Origin: Evansella sp041820985
Lineage (GTDB): Bacteria; Bacillota; Bacilli; Bacillales; Salisediminibacteriaceae
DNA: 64,000 nt
NCBI RefSeq assembly: GCF_041820985.1
Contig: NZ_JBGUAU010000005.1
Span: 1-64,000 of the forward strand
Reading direction: 5' to 3'
The translations under genes and the position numbers were made by a program. The stretch's first letter is position 1. Each line of letters starts with the position of its first letter. Positions 43,618-52,103 of the stretch are shown piece after piece. The notes beneath the pieces are model-generated. The model saw only the letters and a list, made by a program, of their open reading frames with translations. It was not told where the DNA came from and did not search any database.

Positions 43618-44279
43618 ATGGGATTTGAAGAAGAGTACCAGGCCTTTTTGAGTATTCACATGGCAGCAAGAACTGGTGAACGGTTGCGCCGCTTAAAAGA
43701 AGGTCACAACCATGCTGAAATGTTGTTTTTAAAACAAGTGTGGTGGCCTTTATTTTACCATTTCCAGAATCTCCATCAGAATATGAAGTCGATGATTTCA
43801 AGGATGGTAAAAGGTATTTGGATTTTGCTTATATTCGGCCCGCCATCAGGATATGCCTTGAGATTGACGGGTATGGCCCTCACCTACAGAACATAAGCAG
43901 ATGGCAATTTTCTGACAGCTTGGAACGACAAAACCAGTTGGTGATAGACGGATGGACAGTGATAAGATTTTCGTATGATCAAGTGAAGGAGAAGCCACGT
44001 CGATGCCAACAGATTGTTCAGCAAGTGATTGGCCGTTGGCTTGGTGATGAACTGGACCAAACAACTCTATCTTATATCGAAAAGGAAGTGCTTCGGTTTG
44101 CAATTCGAAAAGGGGAAGCAATTTCTCCTATAGAAATCGAGAAGTATATGAAACTAAGTGATAAGACGGTAAAGAAAGTAGTTTCTCAACTAGCTGAGAA
44201 AAAGTTGTTAATTCCTGCATCTGGGATAAAGAGGATCCGTTCTTATCGGTTGGGGGATAAGGTTAAGAACCCAATGTGA
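43618..44279 (+). pseudogene. PD-(D/E)XK-like (DUF559/Vsr-type) nuclease, single-base frameshift
   Basis: The gene starts at ATG 43618 behind TAGGAGG. The first 53 residues read MGFEEEYQAFLSIHMAARTG ... FLKQVWWPLFYHFQNLH. One base is then missing at 43,777-43,778 (CAT CA for CAT CCA), after which the other frame continues EYEVDDFKDGKRYLDFAYIR, ICLEIDGYGPH, LVIDGWTVIRFSYDQVKEKP and a C-terminal winged-helix-like part (LRFAIRKGEAISPIEIEKYM). LDF...CLEIDGYG is the D...ExDG active-site pattern of DUF559/very-short-patch-type nucleases. Repaired length is 220 residues. Its last 22 bp lie inside repeat B. It could be inactive, frameshift-regulated or a sequencing error. Confidence 0.8.
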
Positions 44280-44475
44280 TAAATAGACGGAAAAATTCCG
44301 GTTAATTAGTAAATTACGTTAAAAATAGCTTAAATAGACGGAGAAATTCCGCCTACTGACTCGAACAACGTTAAAATAGGCAATATATATGTACATAAGC
44401 GGAAAACCTCCTCTTATTTTCCCCTAAAAAGGGGACCATTCTATAATTAACAGGAAATTCTCCGCTTATTTTGCT
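44257..44475 (+). repeat. 219-bp palindrome-module repeat, copy B
   Basis: It overlaps the last codons and stop of the nuclease gene and then repeats copy A. The final 70 bp are identical between A and B. The direct orientation means recombination could excise the 1.3 kb holding the nuclease. Confidence 0.85.
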
Positions 44476-44572
44476 GGTTGCTATTAAAATACTAAAAAGA
44501 AAATTACCTGGTTTTAAGAAAAAAGCTAAAACAACAAACATTCAATCACTTTGTACGATTGGATCTTTAACA

Positions 44573-44623
44573 GGCCACGGTGACAGGCCCACTGTCCTGG
44601 GAACTTCCAAGACGCGGTACCTT
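44573..44623. repeat. GGGACAGG-type repeat
   Basis: GGCCACGGTGACAGGCCCAC, TGTCCTGGGAACTTCC and ACGCGGTACCTT. The right end is cut short. Sequence up to 44,870 shows no supportable gene. Confidence 0.6.
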
Positions 44624-44871
44624 AATGAAAGGATTGATAGTTGATTATGGCGAAGAGAAATTGTACAAAAAGGTTGACCAGATGTTCCTTTTGCCTGATC
44701 ATTCCCTTGCATTGACACATGATATTTCACAATACCACTCCTTCTCACCACCATATAAAAGCTGTAAGAATTCCTTATAACCTAACGGCAGGCAATGTAT
44801 AAAATTTATTGTGGCAGTAATCTATAAACAGTTTGCTGATAGAATAAGTTAACGGCGACAGTTACTTTTAT

Positions 44872-45015
44872 CGTTTTTGGAATATTTCTCTAATTTATAG
44901 TAAAATTAGTTGATCAGAAAAATGTAAACAACCCTATTTCAAAGTTATCTATTTCTTCTTTTTACATTGCATAAGAATACAAAAGTGGCAACTCGAACGA
45001 GCCCCTGATAGTCCA
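44872..45015 (+). repeat. 145-bp repeat family, copy 1
   Basis: Shared blocks are TAGTAAAATTAGTTGATCAG, TGTAAACAACCCTATTTCAA, TTTTTACATTGCATAA and ACAAAAGTGGCAACT, ending CCCTGATAGTCCA. It lies directly upstream of the 45,049 gene. Copies 2 and 3 are at 45,471 and 48,169. Confidence 0.75.
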
Positions 45016-45048
45016 ATATAATAGTTTAGAAAGAAGGAGTAGATCTTA

Positions 45049-45447
45049 ATGAATAGTTCCCGAAATGAGATAAAACTTATCATTCCAAAAGGATGTGACA
45101 ATGCTCCTAGAAAACAAATAGTCATTGATTTTACAGTAGCTTTAGTAGTTAAGCCAAATGAGACTTTGAAGGAATATGTACATGAATCTATTATCTGGTA
45201 TCAATTAAAAGATACTAAAAAAATAGAAGGTCAAAGTTCCTTCATTCATGCTTTGCAGACTGAGAAGAAAGACACCGTTGACTGCCTGGAAATTTATGAA
45301 GTAATAACTCACGGGAAATCCGCTTCCATAAATGGTGTGATTTCATTAGCAAATGGAGCAAAAATAGATTTCTGCGATGTATATGTGTTTAGTAATACTT
45401 CAAAGTCTGGAAAGGTAAAGGAAATTAAATCATATAGACTAGAATAA
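45049..45447 (+). CDS. NTF2/SnoaL-like protein
   Basis: The product is 132 residues with GAAGGAGT upstream. VVKPNETLKEYVHESIIWYQ (cone-shaped helix plus strand) and EVITHGKSASINGVISLANG, KIDFCDVYVFSN, VKEIKSYRLE are the strands of the NTF2-like cone. Bacterial members bind or turn over small molecules in the pocket. No catalytic set is obvious. It is flanked on both sides by copies of the 145-bp repeat. Confidence 0.72.
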   Translation: MNSSRNEIKLIIPKGCDNAPRKQIVIDFTVALVVKPNETLKEYVHESIIWYQLKDTKKIEGQSSFIHALQTEKKDTVDCLEIYEVITHGKSASINGVISLANGAKIDFCDVYVFSNTSKSGKVKEIKSYRLE

Positions 45448-45470
45448 CTGGGTCGGATCCATTAATCATT

Positions 45471-45618
45471 TCTTGTACTATTTGTAATAGACTTAGTAAG
45501 ATGAGTTTAATAGAAGGTGAAGCAAAGTAAAAACAACCCTATTTCAAAAGTATCTATTCATCCTATTTACGTTGCATAATATGACAAAAGTGGCTATTAA
45601 GAAACGCCCCGATAGACC
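45471..45618 (+). repeat. 145-bp repeat family, copy 2
   Basis: TTGTACTATTTGTAATAGAC, AAACAACCCTATTTC, TATCTATTCATCCTATTTAC and TTGCATAATATGACAAAAGT, ending GCCCCGATAGACCA. Begins 24 bp after the NTF2-like stop. Confidence 0.75.
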
Positions 45619-45700
45619 ACATATAAAAGGAAAAGATGCAATGTGTGTGGAATAAATAGGTAAAGGAAGAGATTTCTTCATTTACTGGAGGTGAAATAAA

Positions 45701-45802
45701 ATGAGGGGGAAAAGGCATTTTACAAAGTTTACCGTCTGCTCCAAACAAAGACTACAAAACGTGTCGGCAATGCTTTGTTTGGAGCCTAAGAAATACGAGT
45801 AA
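45701..45802 (+). CDS. possible 33-residue leader peptide
   Basis: ACTGGAGGTGAAATAAA followed by ATG is one of the best ribosome binding sites in the window. The frame gives 33 residues (MRGKRHFTKFTVCSKQRLQN ... LCLEPKKYE). The coding region holds the first arms of two competing hairpins (see 45,739), and the next gene starts 72 bp on, so translation could control folding as in attenuators. No protein family is recognised. Confidence 0.45.
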   Translation: MRGKRHFTKFTVCSKQRLQNVSAMLCLEPKKYE

Positions 45803-45839
45803 TATTGCTGCATTGTGCTCGGCTTTGTAGTCTTTGTTT
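45739..45839 (+). promoter_or_regulatory. alternative hairpins in leader RNA
   Basis: CTCCAAACAAAG (45,739-45,750) pairs perfectly with CTTTGTTTGGAG (45,773-45,784). The overlapping AAACAAAGACTACAAA (45,743-45,758) pairs perfectly over 16 bp with TTTGTAGTCTTTGTTT (45,824-45,839). The two structures exclude each other. They lie between the small frame and the CD3324-like gene. Confidence 0.55.
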
Positions 45840-45874
45840 CTATCTGAAATGAACATTTTGGAAGGAGCAAAGCG

Positions 45875-46186
45875 ATGAAGTATTACAATACCGATCATGT
45901 GTTACCAAAAGAACTTATTACGTTGATTCAAAAATATATTGATGGTGGATATATTTATATCCCGAAGAAACAAGAAACATACAAAGCTTGGGGAGAGAAT
46001 AGCGGAACGAAAAGCTATTTAAGCAAAAGAAATCAAGCTATTTTCCAGCGCTTTCAGACAGGAGTGTCGATGTTTCAATTGGCGAAGGATAACTATCTCT
46101 CTGAATCTAGTATCAGGAGGATCATTAGCCAAGAGAAGAGACGTTGCTTGGATACGTGTTCAAGTTTAAGTCAGAATCATTCGTGA
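45875..46186 (+). CDS. CD3324-like putative DNA-binding protein
   Basis: The product is 103 residues with TTGGAAGGAGC 6 nt upstream. MKYYNTDHVLPKELITLIQK, YIDGGYIYIPKKQETYKAWG and GTKSYLSKRNQAIFQRF followed by GVSMFQLAKDNYLSESSIRR, a helix-turn-helix, is the arrangement of CD3324 family proteins, which join a Mor/HTH-like helix-turn-helix to a short conserved N-terminus. A regulatory role is inferred. Confidence 0.78.
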   Translation: MKYYNTDHVLPKELITLIQKYIDGGYIYIPKKQETYKAWGENSGTKSYLSKRNQAIFQRFQTGVSMFQLAKDNYLSESSIRRIISQEKRRCLDTCSSLSQNHS

Positions 46187-46362
46187 ACAACGCTATTTAT
46201 ACCAGTTGTGCTACAGTTAGTTTAGTAGCAAATAATAAAGAAAATTGATGCTACTTTCCGCCATATATGAGCGGTTAGGGCATCTTTTTTTTATAAAGAT
46301 AGCATGTTTTATATAGAAGATTGTTACGAGTGAGCTTACTATAAAATAAGGGAGTGGTGAAC

Positions 46363-46905
46363 ATGAATGTTACAGTTGAGCTAGTTAATGAAGATGACGC
46401 ATACATAATAAAAAATGTATATCCCTTATACTTACATGATTTGGCTGAAATATATGGGAACTATCCAAACGAGCATGGGATATTTGAAGAAAGCAATGAA
46501 TATCGCACCTTGAATGATCAATATGACATACAAAATATGTGGTGGCAGAAACCCGATGCTCTTTTTCCCCACTTAATCAGAGTGGATGGACGGCCAGCAG
46601 GCTTCATGATGATTGCGTCAGCCCCGTACTGTAACAAAGGAATTGATTATTTTGTTCATGAAGCCTTTCTTTTAAGACCGTTTCGTGGAAAAGGGATTGC
46701 CGAACATTCAGCTGTTGAGCTATTTGAGCGTTATAAGGGAAAATGGGTGTTGTTCACGAACCCTTCTAGTGAAACGAACCAAAGAGGGCAACAGTTTTGG
46801 CGAAAAACTATTAGAAACTATACGAACAATAATTTTATTGAGGAATTTGGGGAGACATTTGATGGTTATAAACTAATATTTAGATTTGAAAATACTATGG
46901 AGTAA
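46363..46905 (+). CDS. GNAT family N-acetyltransferase
   Basis: The product is 180 residues from ATG 46363, with GGGAGTGGTG upstream. The acetyl-CoA loop is LLRPFRGKGIAEHSAVELFE (R-G-x-G-x-A form) near residue 105, preceded by RVDGRPAGFMMIAS. The acceptor is unknown. The phosphotransferase gene starts 47 nt later, so the pair may be cotranscribed. Confidence 0.85.
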   Translation: MNVTVELVNEDDAYIIKNVYPLYLHDLAEIYGNYPNEHGIFEESNEYRTLNDQYDIQNMWWQKPDALFPHLIRVDGRPAGFMMIASAPYCNKGIDYFVHEAFLLRPFRGKGIAEHSAVELFERYKGKWVLFTNPSSETNQRGQQFWRKTIRNYTNNNFIEEFGETFDGYKLIFRFENTME

Positions 46906-46952
46906 CAACGCCTGTTGCTAGAAAAAAACGGAGTGGTTGAGGTGGATAGAGA

Positions 46953-47930
46953 ATGAAGAGTGAAGCACAAACAATCAATATAGTTGATATGAAGCAAAAG
47001 GTGATGAACTATTATAACCTCGGTGGCGTAAAACAAGTCAAGTTTTTGGGAGAAAGTGATAATGTGACTTTTCGAATAGATACATTAGAGGGAAAAACGT
47101 ATGTATTAAAAATTCATAAAACATCCTTATCAAAAATTATGATAGAATCCGAGTTCTTGTGGCTTGAAGAACTGGCAACAGAGAGAACGATAAAGGTCCA
47201 GAGGCCAGTAAAAAATACATTGGGAGAATGGACAACAACAGTTGTAAATGCAACAACGGGAGAGCATGCATACTGGACATTACAGGATTGGCTTGAAGGA
47301 GAAACCTTAGACCGGCAACCAACTGAAGATGAGCTGAAAAAGCTTGCACAATTGATGAGAAAGCTTCACAAGCATGCTGCTAACTGGAAGACTCCACAAA
47401 AGTTTGAGCGATTATCCTACGACAGCGATAATCTAGTGAACTCCCTGCAGCAATTAGAGCGGCTAATAACTCTAGGTCTTATGACTAGAGAGGACTTTCA
47501 TGTGATTGACGACACGGTGAAAAAAATAGTAGTGCTCCTTACTACTTTGGAGAAACAGCCTGAGACATGGGGAGTTATTCATGCTGATTTGCACGAAAGT
47601 AACTATATTTTTCATGCGGGCGAGCCGTATCCTATTGACTTCTCGTCATGTGGTTTTGGGTTTTATTTATATGATATTGCAGAGACTCTTTTACACCTTG
47701 TACCAGATAACAGAAAGAAATTCGTCAGATATTATGGACAAGATCACTGGTTGCCAGATCACCATCCAAAACTTCTAGAAGCATTTCTTATCTGGGCAAT
47801 CATCGGCAATTTTGCATTTCTTTCCCGGGATGAAGCAGAGCATGAAGGATTAAGTAGGGCATTTCCTATGTTGGTAGAAAAATATTGTAAGAAATTCCTT
47901 AAGAATGACCGATTTATGCTAGTTGAGTAA
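46953..47930 (+). CDS. APH/choline-kinase-like phosphotransferase
   Basis: The product is 325 residues. Kinase-like motifs are KTYVLKIHKTS (ATP lysine), VIHADLHESNYIFHAGEPYP (catalytic loop H-x-D-x-x-x-x-N) and IDFSSCGFGFYLYDIAETLL (the metal-binding DFG-like segment, IDFxxCGxG in this subfamily). Such enzymes phosphorylate aminoglycosides, homoserine, choline or amino sugars. Nothing singles out a substrate. Overlap with the acetyltransferase neighbour suggests a small-molecule modification unit. Confidence 0.82.
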   Translation: MKSEAQTINIVDMKQKVMNYYNLGGVKQVKFLGESDNVTFRIDTLEGKTYVLKIHKTSLSKIMIESEFLWLEELATERTIKVQRPVKNTLGEWTTTVVNATTGEHAYWTLQDWLEGETLDRQPTEDELKKLAQLMRKLHKHAANWKTPQKFERLSYDSDNLVNSLQQLERLITLGLMTREDFHVIDDTVKKIVVLLTTLEKQPETWGVIHADLHESNYIFHAGEPYPIDFSSCGFGFYLYDIAETLLHLVPDNRKKFVRYYGQDHWLPDHHPKLLEAFLIWAIIGNFAFLSRDEAEHEGLSRAFPMLVEKYCKKFLKNDRFMLVE

Positions 47931-48168
47931 AGCCTTGGATACTGATGTGAACAAGAAAGTTGATAAGTGTTTACACATTTAATGAGCAAAGACAAAAGGT
48001 CCGATCGTTTGTTGCGAAGTACAAGCATACAGTCCAACAAGAGAGGAAGTCATTAATACCTGACTCCCCTTCCTTTTTCTCAAAAACGATGATACTTATA
48101 CCAAATTAATCATTTATCATTTCATAACTCTTTCTTAGCTTCAAAGGATAAAAGGTACGGTTCCATTT

Positions 48169-48313
48169 ATCGTTTTTTGTACTATTTGTAATAGAATTAG
48201 TAAAATGAGTCGATCAGAAAACTGTAAACAACCATATTTCAAAGTAAACTATTCATCCTTTTTACATTGCATAATATTACAAAAGTGGCGACTAAGAACC
48301 GTTCCCGGTAGTT
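48169..48313 (+). repeat. 145-bp repeat family, copy 3
   Basis: TGTACTATTTGTAATAGAAT, AAAATGAGTCGATCAGAAAA, CTATTCATCCTTTTTACATT and ATAATATTACAAAAGTGGCG, ending CCCGGTAGTTCA. The 47,931-48,168 stretch before it holds no gene I can support. Confidence 0.75.
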
Positions 48314-48321
48314 CATTAAAA

Positions 48322-48356
48322 ATTGACGCTGTTTAAAGCAACAGCGCCACGGAAAA
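48322..48356 (-). terminator. intrinsic terminator of catabolic cluster
   Basis: On the minus strand GGCGCTGTTGCTTTAAACAG plus CGTC makes a stem of about 8 bp and ends AATTTTT, 9 nt after the rhamnosidase stop. Confidence 0.75.
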
Positions 48357-48364
48357 CTAGTATT

Positions 48365-51253
48365 TTAATTCACACTTTTTAACTTTTTTTCTACATTAGC
48401 TAATTTCTCTTCTGAAACATAGCTTGCGACCATTTTGATATTTCTTATATCACGAAGAGGGATGTCTAATAACTCACCCTTATAAAGCTCTTGTGTTTCA
48501 TAATGAAATTTTAACTCTTCCTCAATAATATTTCTTGTTGCACCATTAACCAGTAATTCTCTTAATGTGCTGTCAAGGCTGTACATCTTAACGTACTCCC
48601 TTTGGAGTGGATAAGTAATTTCATACTCTCCTGGAGTCAACTGCCCAACTACTGCTCCTTTTTGCTGCTCTGCCTTTATTGTCTCGACAGTACCACCGAC
48701 TACTTCAATGGACTCAACAGCAGCATCAGGCAAAATAACATCTGCAGTAGTATTAAATGGAACGGTAAATTTAAAGGTAATTGTTTGGTCTTTCGATAAT
48801 TCCCAGCCTGATTTTATGATACCCGAAGCAGAGGCAAACTCTGTCTTTGCAAATCTTAACCTGCCATCCGGTTTTGGTTCCAAAAGAAACCTACGATATC
48901 CAGCATCCTTCTCATTTGGACGAATACCACACATATGCTGATACATCCAATCGACAATGGAGCCATATGCATAATGGTTAAGTGAGTTCATACCTGTACT
49001 GCTGATGCTTCCATCCTCCAAAACAGAATTCCATCTCTCCCAAATCGTAGTAGCCCCAAGCTTAATTGCATAAATCCAACTTGGATAATCATCATTAAGT
49101 AGCAAACTGTAGGCATATTCATTTCCACCGTAATTAGATAATGCATGACAGAAGTATGGAGTGCCAACGAACCCTGTCTTTAAATGCATATCACTATCAA
49201 TTAACTTACGTTTTAAATCTTGTGCAATTCTGGGCTTCTGATCGTCATGAACTAAATCCATATAAAGGGCTAGAATTAACCCTGTTTGTGTATCAATTGC
49301 TAATTTCCCATTGCAAGTTACGTATTCTTTGATGATGGCCTCTTTTATTTCTGCCCCTAACTTTTCATACTTTTTCCCTTCCTCTTCTATTCCTATCGCA
49401 TACGCTGCTTTTGTTACAAGAGTAGTAGAGTAATAATAATAAGCGGAAGCAATAAAAAATTGGTCCGTACCTCCTAATTTACCTACCTTCGGATCCTTAC
49501 CATCTAAAGCAAGCCAATCACCTAGATGAATCCCTTTTGTAATTAAACGGGAACTACCTGAACTTTCATCTATACTATAGAGATAATCTACCCAATCTTT
49601 CATTGTTTGAAATTGGGAACTTAATAAACTCTTATTCCCGTAATGTAAATAGGTCATCCAAGGTATTACTGTTGCTGCATCTGCCCAAGCTGTTGAACCA
49701 TGGCCCATGATAAAACCTTTAACACCCTCTGGCTTAATCATTGGTACAATGAAAGGGATCGATCCCTCTAGGGCCTCTTGTTCCTTACTTACATCATACA
49801 TATATTTCTTAAAAAACGCTGGAGAATACATGTTAAAACATGCAGTAGACGCAAATATTTGTGCGTCACCCGTCCAGCCCATCCGTTCATCCCTTTGTGG
49901 GCAATCTGTAGGAACATCTAGGAAGTTGCCCTTTTGTCCCCACATGGCATTTTCGAATAACTTGTTAACAAATGGATTGGAGGTTTCTATCGCCCCAATT
50001 TCCTCAATCTCACTATAGACAACACATCCTGTAAAATCTTCTAAGGAAAGATTTTCACCAAATCCCTCTAATTTTACATATCGAAACCCGTAAAAGGTAA
50101 ACTTTGGTTCCACTATACGCTCATTTCCATCTGAGATATACGTGTACTGTGCCTTTGCCGTTCGCAAGTTATCTCGATAAAAACAACCGTTTTGTAGTAT
50201 TTCTCCATATTCTAGCTTTTGTTTAGTACCTTTTTTCGCTTTAGATGTAAATCGAAGCCAACCTGTCATATTTTGCCCCAGATCGAGTACTACTTCTCCT
50301 GCAGGCGTATGGATGAGTTCTATAGGCTTCAATTCTTCCATCACTTTAATTGGAAGACCGTATCTTCCTTGTAAAAAACTAAATCCGTCACAATACGAGA
50401 CGCTTCCAGAAGGTTCCTCTCCTAATTCTGCCGAACTCCACAAACTATCGTCCATATTTGCGTCGTATATTTCACCATCATAAATACCACTAAAGGTGAT
50501 AGGAGCTTCCATACACTTCCAAGAGTCATCTGTTGCGATTACTTCGCTCGTTTGATCTTTATAAGTAATATGCACTTCAGCTATCAGAGAAAAAGAATCG
50601 CCATATACATTCTCATACCCTTGAAAAAAACCGATACGTCCTTTATACCAACCATTTCCTAACATGACACCGATGGCATTTTTCCCTGCCTTTAAATCAT
50701 CTGTAATATCGTAGGTTTGGTATTGTAGCCAGAAATCATAGGAATGAAAGCCAGGTGTCAAAAACTCATCACTTACTTTCTTCCCATTTAATTCTAGATG
50801 ATATAAGCCCAATCCCGTAATATAAATTCTAGCTGAATCTACTTCTTTTTTCACTTCAAATGGCCGTCTAATAATCGGGTGCATTTCCTTTGGTAAGTTA
50901 GGTGTTATCCATTTTCCTGTCCACTCTTCTTCCATTTTCCCTGTCTCAAACCAAGATGTGTCACTAACTGTACTATCCCCGTGGTCACCCCACACAGTTA
51001 CACGCCAATAATACCTTGTACGCGGCTGTAGTTCTATGTTAGGTTCATATCCTAAAGAATCTATATCTTGTTTTTTTCCACTGTCTAATAAAATACTAGT
51101 AAATTCTGATGATAAAGAGATTTCAACTCTAGCAGCTGATTGGTACTTAGATTCACTTCCCTCTCCATCCACCACCCAAGATAAGCTTAGATTGTCTAGC
51201 TCAAAACCTAAAGGATTAGTTACATTATTTGTCCTCATATTATATACTCTCAA
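48365..51253 (-). CDS. alpha-L-rhamnosidase, GH78
   Basis: The product is about 962 residues from TTG 51253, with AAGGAG 8 nt upstream. The frame is open to an ATG at 51,292 but without a site. The order is an N-terminal fibronectin-like domain (NNVTNPLGFELDNLSLSWVV), the rhamnosidase N domain (ARIYITGLGLYHLELNGKKV), then the (alpha/alpha)6 catalytic domain with NFLDVPTDCPQRDERMGWTG (general-acid Glu in DER) and LGATTIWERWNSV (second Glu), and a beta-sandwich C-terminus. No signal peptide, so it acts in the cytoplasm on imported rhamnosides. It is the last gene of the cluster. Confidence 0.93.
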   Translation of the reverse strand: MRVYNMRTNNVTNPLGFELDNLSLSWVVDGEGSESKYQSAARVEISLSSEFTSILLDSGKKQDIDSLGYEPNIELQPRTRYYWRVTVWGDHGDSTVSDTSWFETGKMEEEWTGKWITPNLPKEMHPIIRRPFEVKKEVDSARIYITGLGLYHLELNGKKVSDEFLTPGFHSYDFWLQYQTYDITDDLKAGKNAIGVMLGNGWYKGRIGFFQGYENVYGDSFSLIAEVHITYKDQTSEVIATDDSWKCMEAPITFSGIYDGEIYDANMDDSLWSSAELGEEPSGSVSYCDGFSFLQGRYGLPIKVMEELKPIELIHTPAGEVVLDLGQNMTGWLRFTSKAKKGTKQKLEYGEILQNGCFYRDNLRTAKAQYTYISDGNERIVEPKFTFYGFRYVKLEGFGENLSLEDFTGCVVYSEIEEIGAIETSNPFVNKLFENAMWGQKGNFLDVPTDCPQRDERMGWTGDAQIFASTACFNMYSPAFFKKYMYDVSKEQEALEGSIPFIVPMIKPEGVKGFIMGHGSTAWADAATVIPWMTYLHYGNKSLLSSQFQTMKDWVDYLYSIDESSGSSRLITKGIHLGDWLALDGKDPKVGKLGGTDQFFIASAYYYYSTTLVTKAAYAIGIEEEGKKYEKLGAEIKEAIIKEYVTCNGKLAIDTQTGLILALYMDLVHDDQKPRIAQDLKRKLIDSDMHLKTGFVGTPYFCHALSNYGGNEYAYSLLLNDDYPSWIYAIKLGATTIWERWNSVLEDGSISSTGMNSLNHYAYGSIVDWMYQHMCGIRPNEKDAGYRRFLLEPKPDGRLRFAKTEFASASGIIKSGWELSKDQTITFKFTVPFNTTADVILPDAAVESIEVVGGTVETIKAEQQKGAVVGQLTPGEYEITYPLQREYVKMYSLDSTLRELLVNGATRNIIEEELKFHYETQELYKGELLDIPLRDIRNIKMVASYVSEEKLANVEKKLKSVN

Positions 51254-51349
51254 AGTACTCGCTCCTTCTTGGAATCTCTTCATTTTCAACAATTCCAGAA
51301 AAATCCTTATTTTAATAATGTTTTCATTTTATAAAGATTTTCTAGGATA

Positions 51350-52069
51350 TTACTCCATAAACGCGACCGCTCTTACAGGTGAACCTGACCCACCTTTAAT
51401 TGGTAACGGAAAAGCCATGAAATAACCTCTCTCCTTTATAATTTCTAAATTATTTAGATTCTCAGCAATCGGTATTTGATGTTGTAGTAACGTATTATGG
51501 GCAGGAAAAAGCTTCGATTCAAATACTTCTACATTGATGGTATCTACACCAATCATCTTAATCTTTTTCTCTACTAAATATTCCGCTGCAGAACGACCTA
51601 CTCCAGGCCAATCTCTCAGGAATTTCTGGTCATCAGGACGGAGTTTCCAATATTTAGACCAACCATAGTAAAGTAAAACTATATCCCCTTGTTGAATTTC
51701 TCCATGCTCCTCTTCCCATTTCGTAATATGAGTCTTCGTCAACTCTCCTTTAGGACCAAGTGACGAGAAGTCCATCCGGACATAGCTACCACAAAATTTC
51801 TCTAAAGATATTTCATTAATAAATTGATTCGATTCTCCCTCTTGAATAAAGTGTGAGAATGCATCTACATGAGTACCAGTATGTTCATTCATAGATAGAT
51901 TATAGGTTAGGGCACGGTCACCTAAATGGTAGGAATTCCATAGTTGATGACCAAATTTAGAATGAGTAGGAACGGCAGGTATGTTTTCTTCTAACGTATG
52001 GGATAAATCAATAATTTTCATTTTGTTGAATAAGTCATATATAGATTTGATCTGTTGCATCGTCTTCAT
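51350..52069 (-). CDS. cyclase-family hydrolase (kynurenine formamidase-like)
   Basis: The product is 239 residues. MNEHTGTHVDAFSHFIQEGE carries the H-x-G-T-H-x-D-x-x-x-H metal motif of the cyclase/formamidase family, and GVDTINVEVFESKLFPAHNT the late block. Family members hydrolyse cyclic amides, lactones or formamides with Mn2+ or Zn2+. Next to sugar dehydrogenases, a lactonase role is a reasonable guess. GGAGTGGAAGAGAG precedes the ATG. Confidence 0.82.
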   Translation of the reverse strand: MKTMQQIKSIYDLFNKMKIIDLSHTLEENIPAVPTHSKFGHQLWNSYHLGDRALTYNLSMNEHTGTHVDAFSHFIQEGESNQFINEISLEKFCGSYVRMDFSSLGPKGELTKTHITKWEEEHGEIQQGDIVLLYYGWSKYWKLRPDDQKFLRDWPGVGRSAAEYLVEKKIKMIGVDTINVEVFESKLFPAHNTLLQHQIPIAENLNNLEIIKERGYFMAFPLPIKGGSGSPVRAVAFME

Positions 52070-52103
52070 CTCTCTTCCACTCCTTAACTAAACAACTAGC
52101 AAA

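Noticed and set aside
42961..44475. CRISPR array
   Set aside because: Palindromic modules have variable sequence and the two large repeats match in the spacers as well. No cas genes are nearby.
44580..44780. 66-codon frame starting in a GGGACAGG repeat
   Set aside because: The first part is repeat sequence. The rest (MKGLIVDYGEEKLYKKV) is suggestive but has no ribosome binding site and no recognisable partner.
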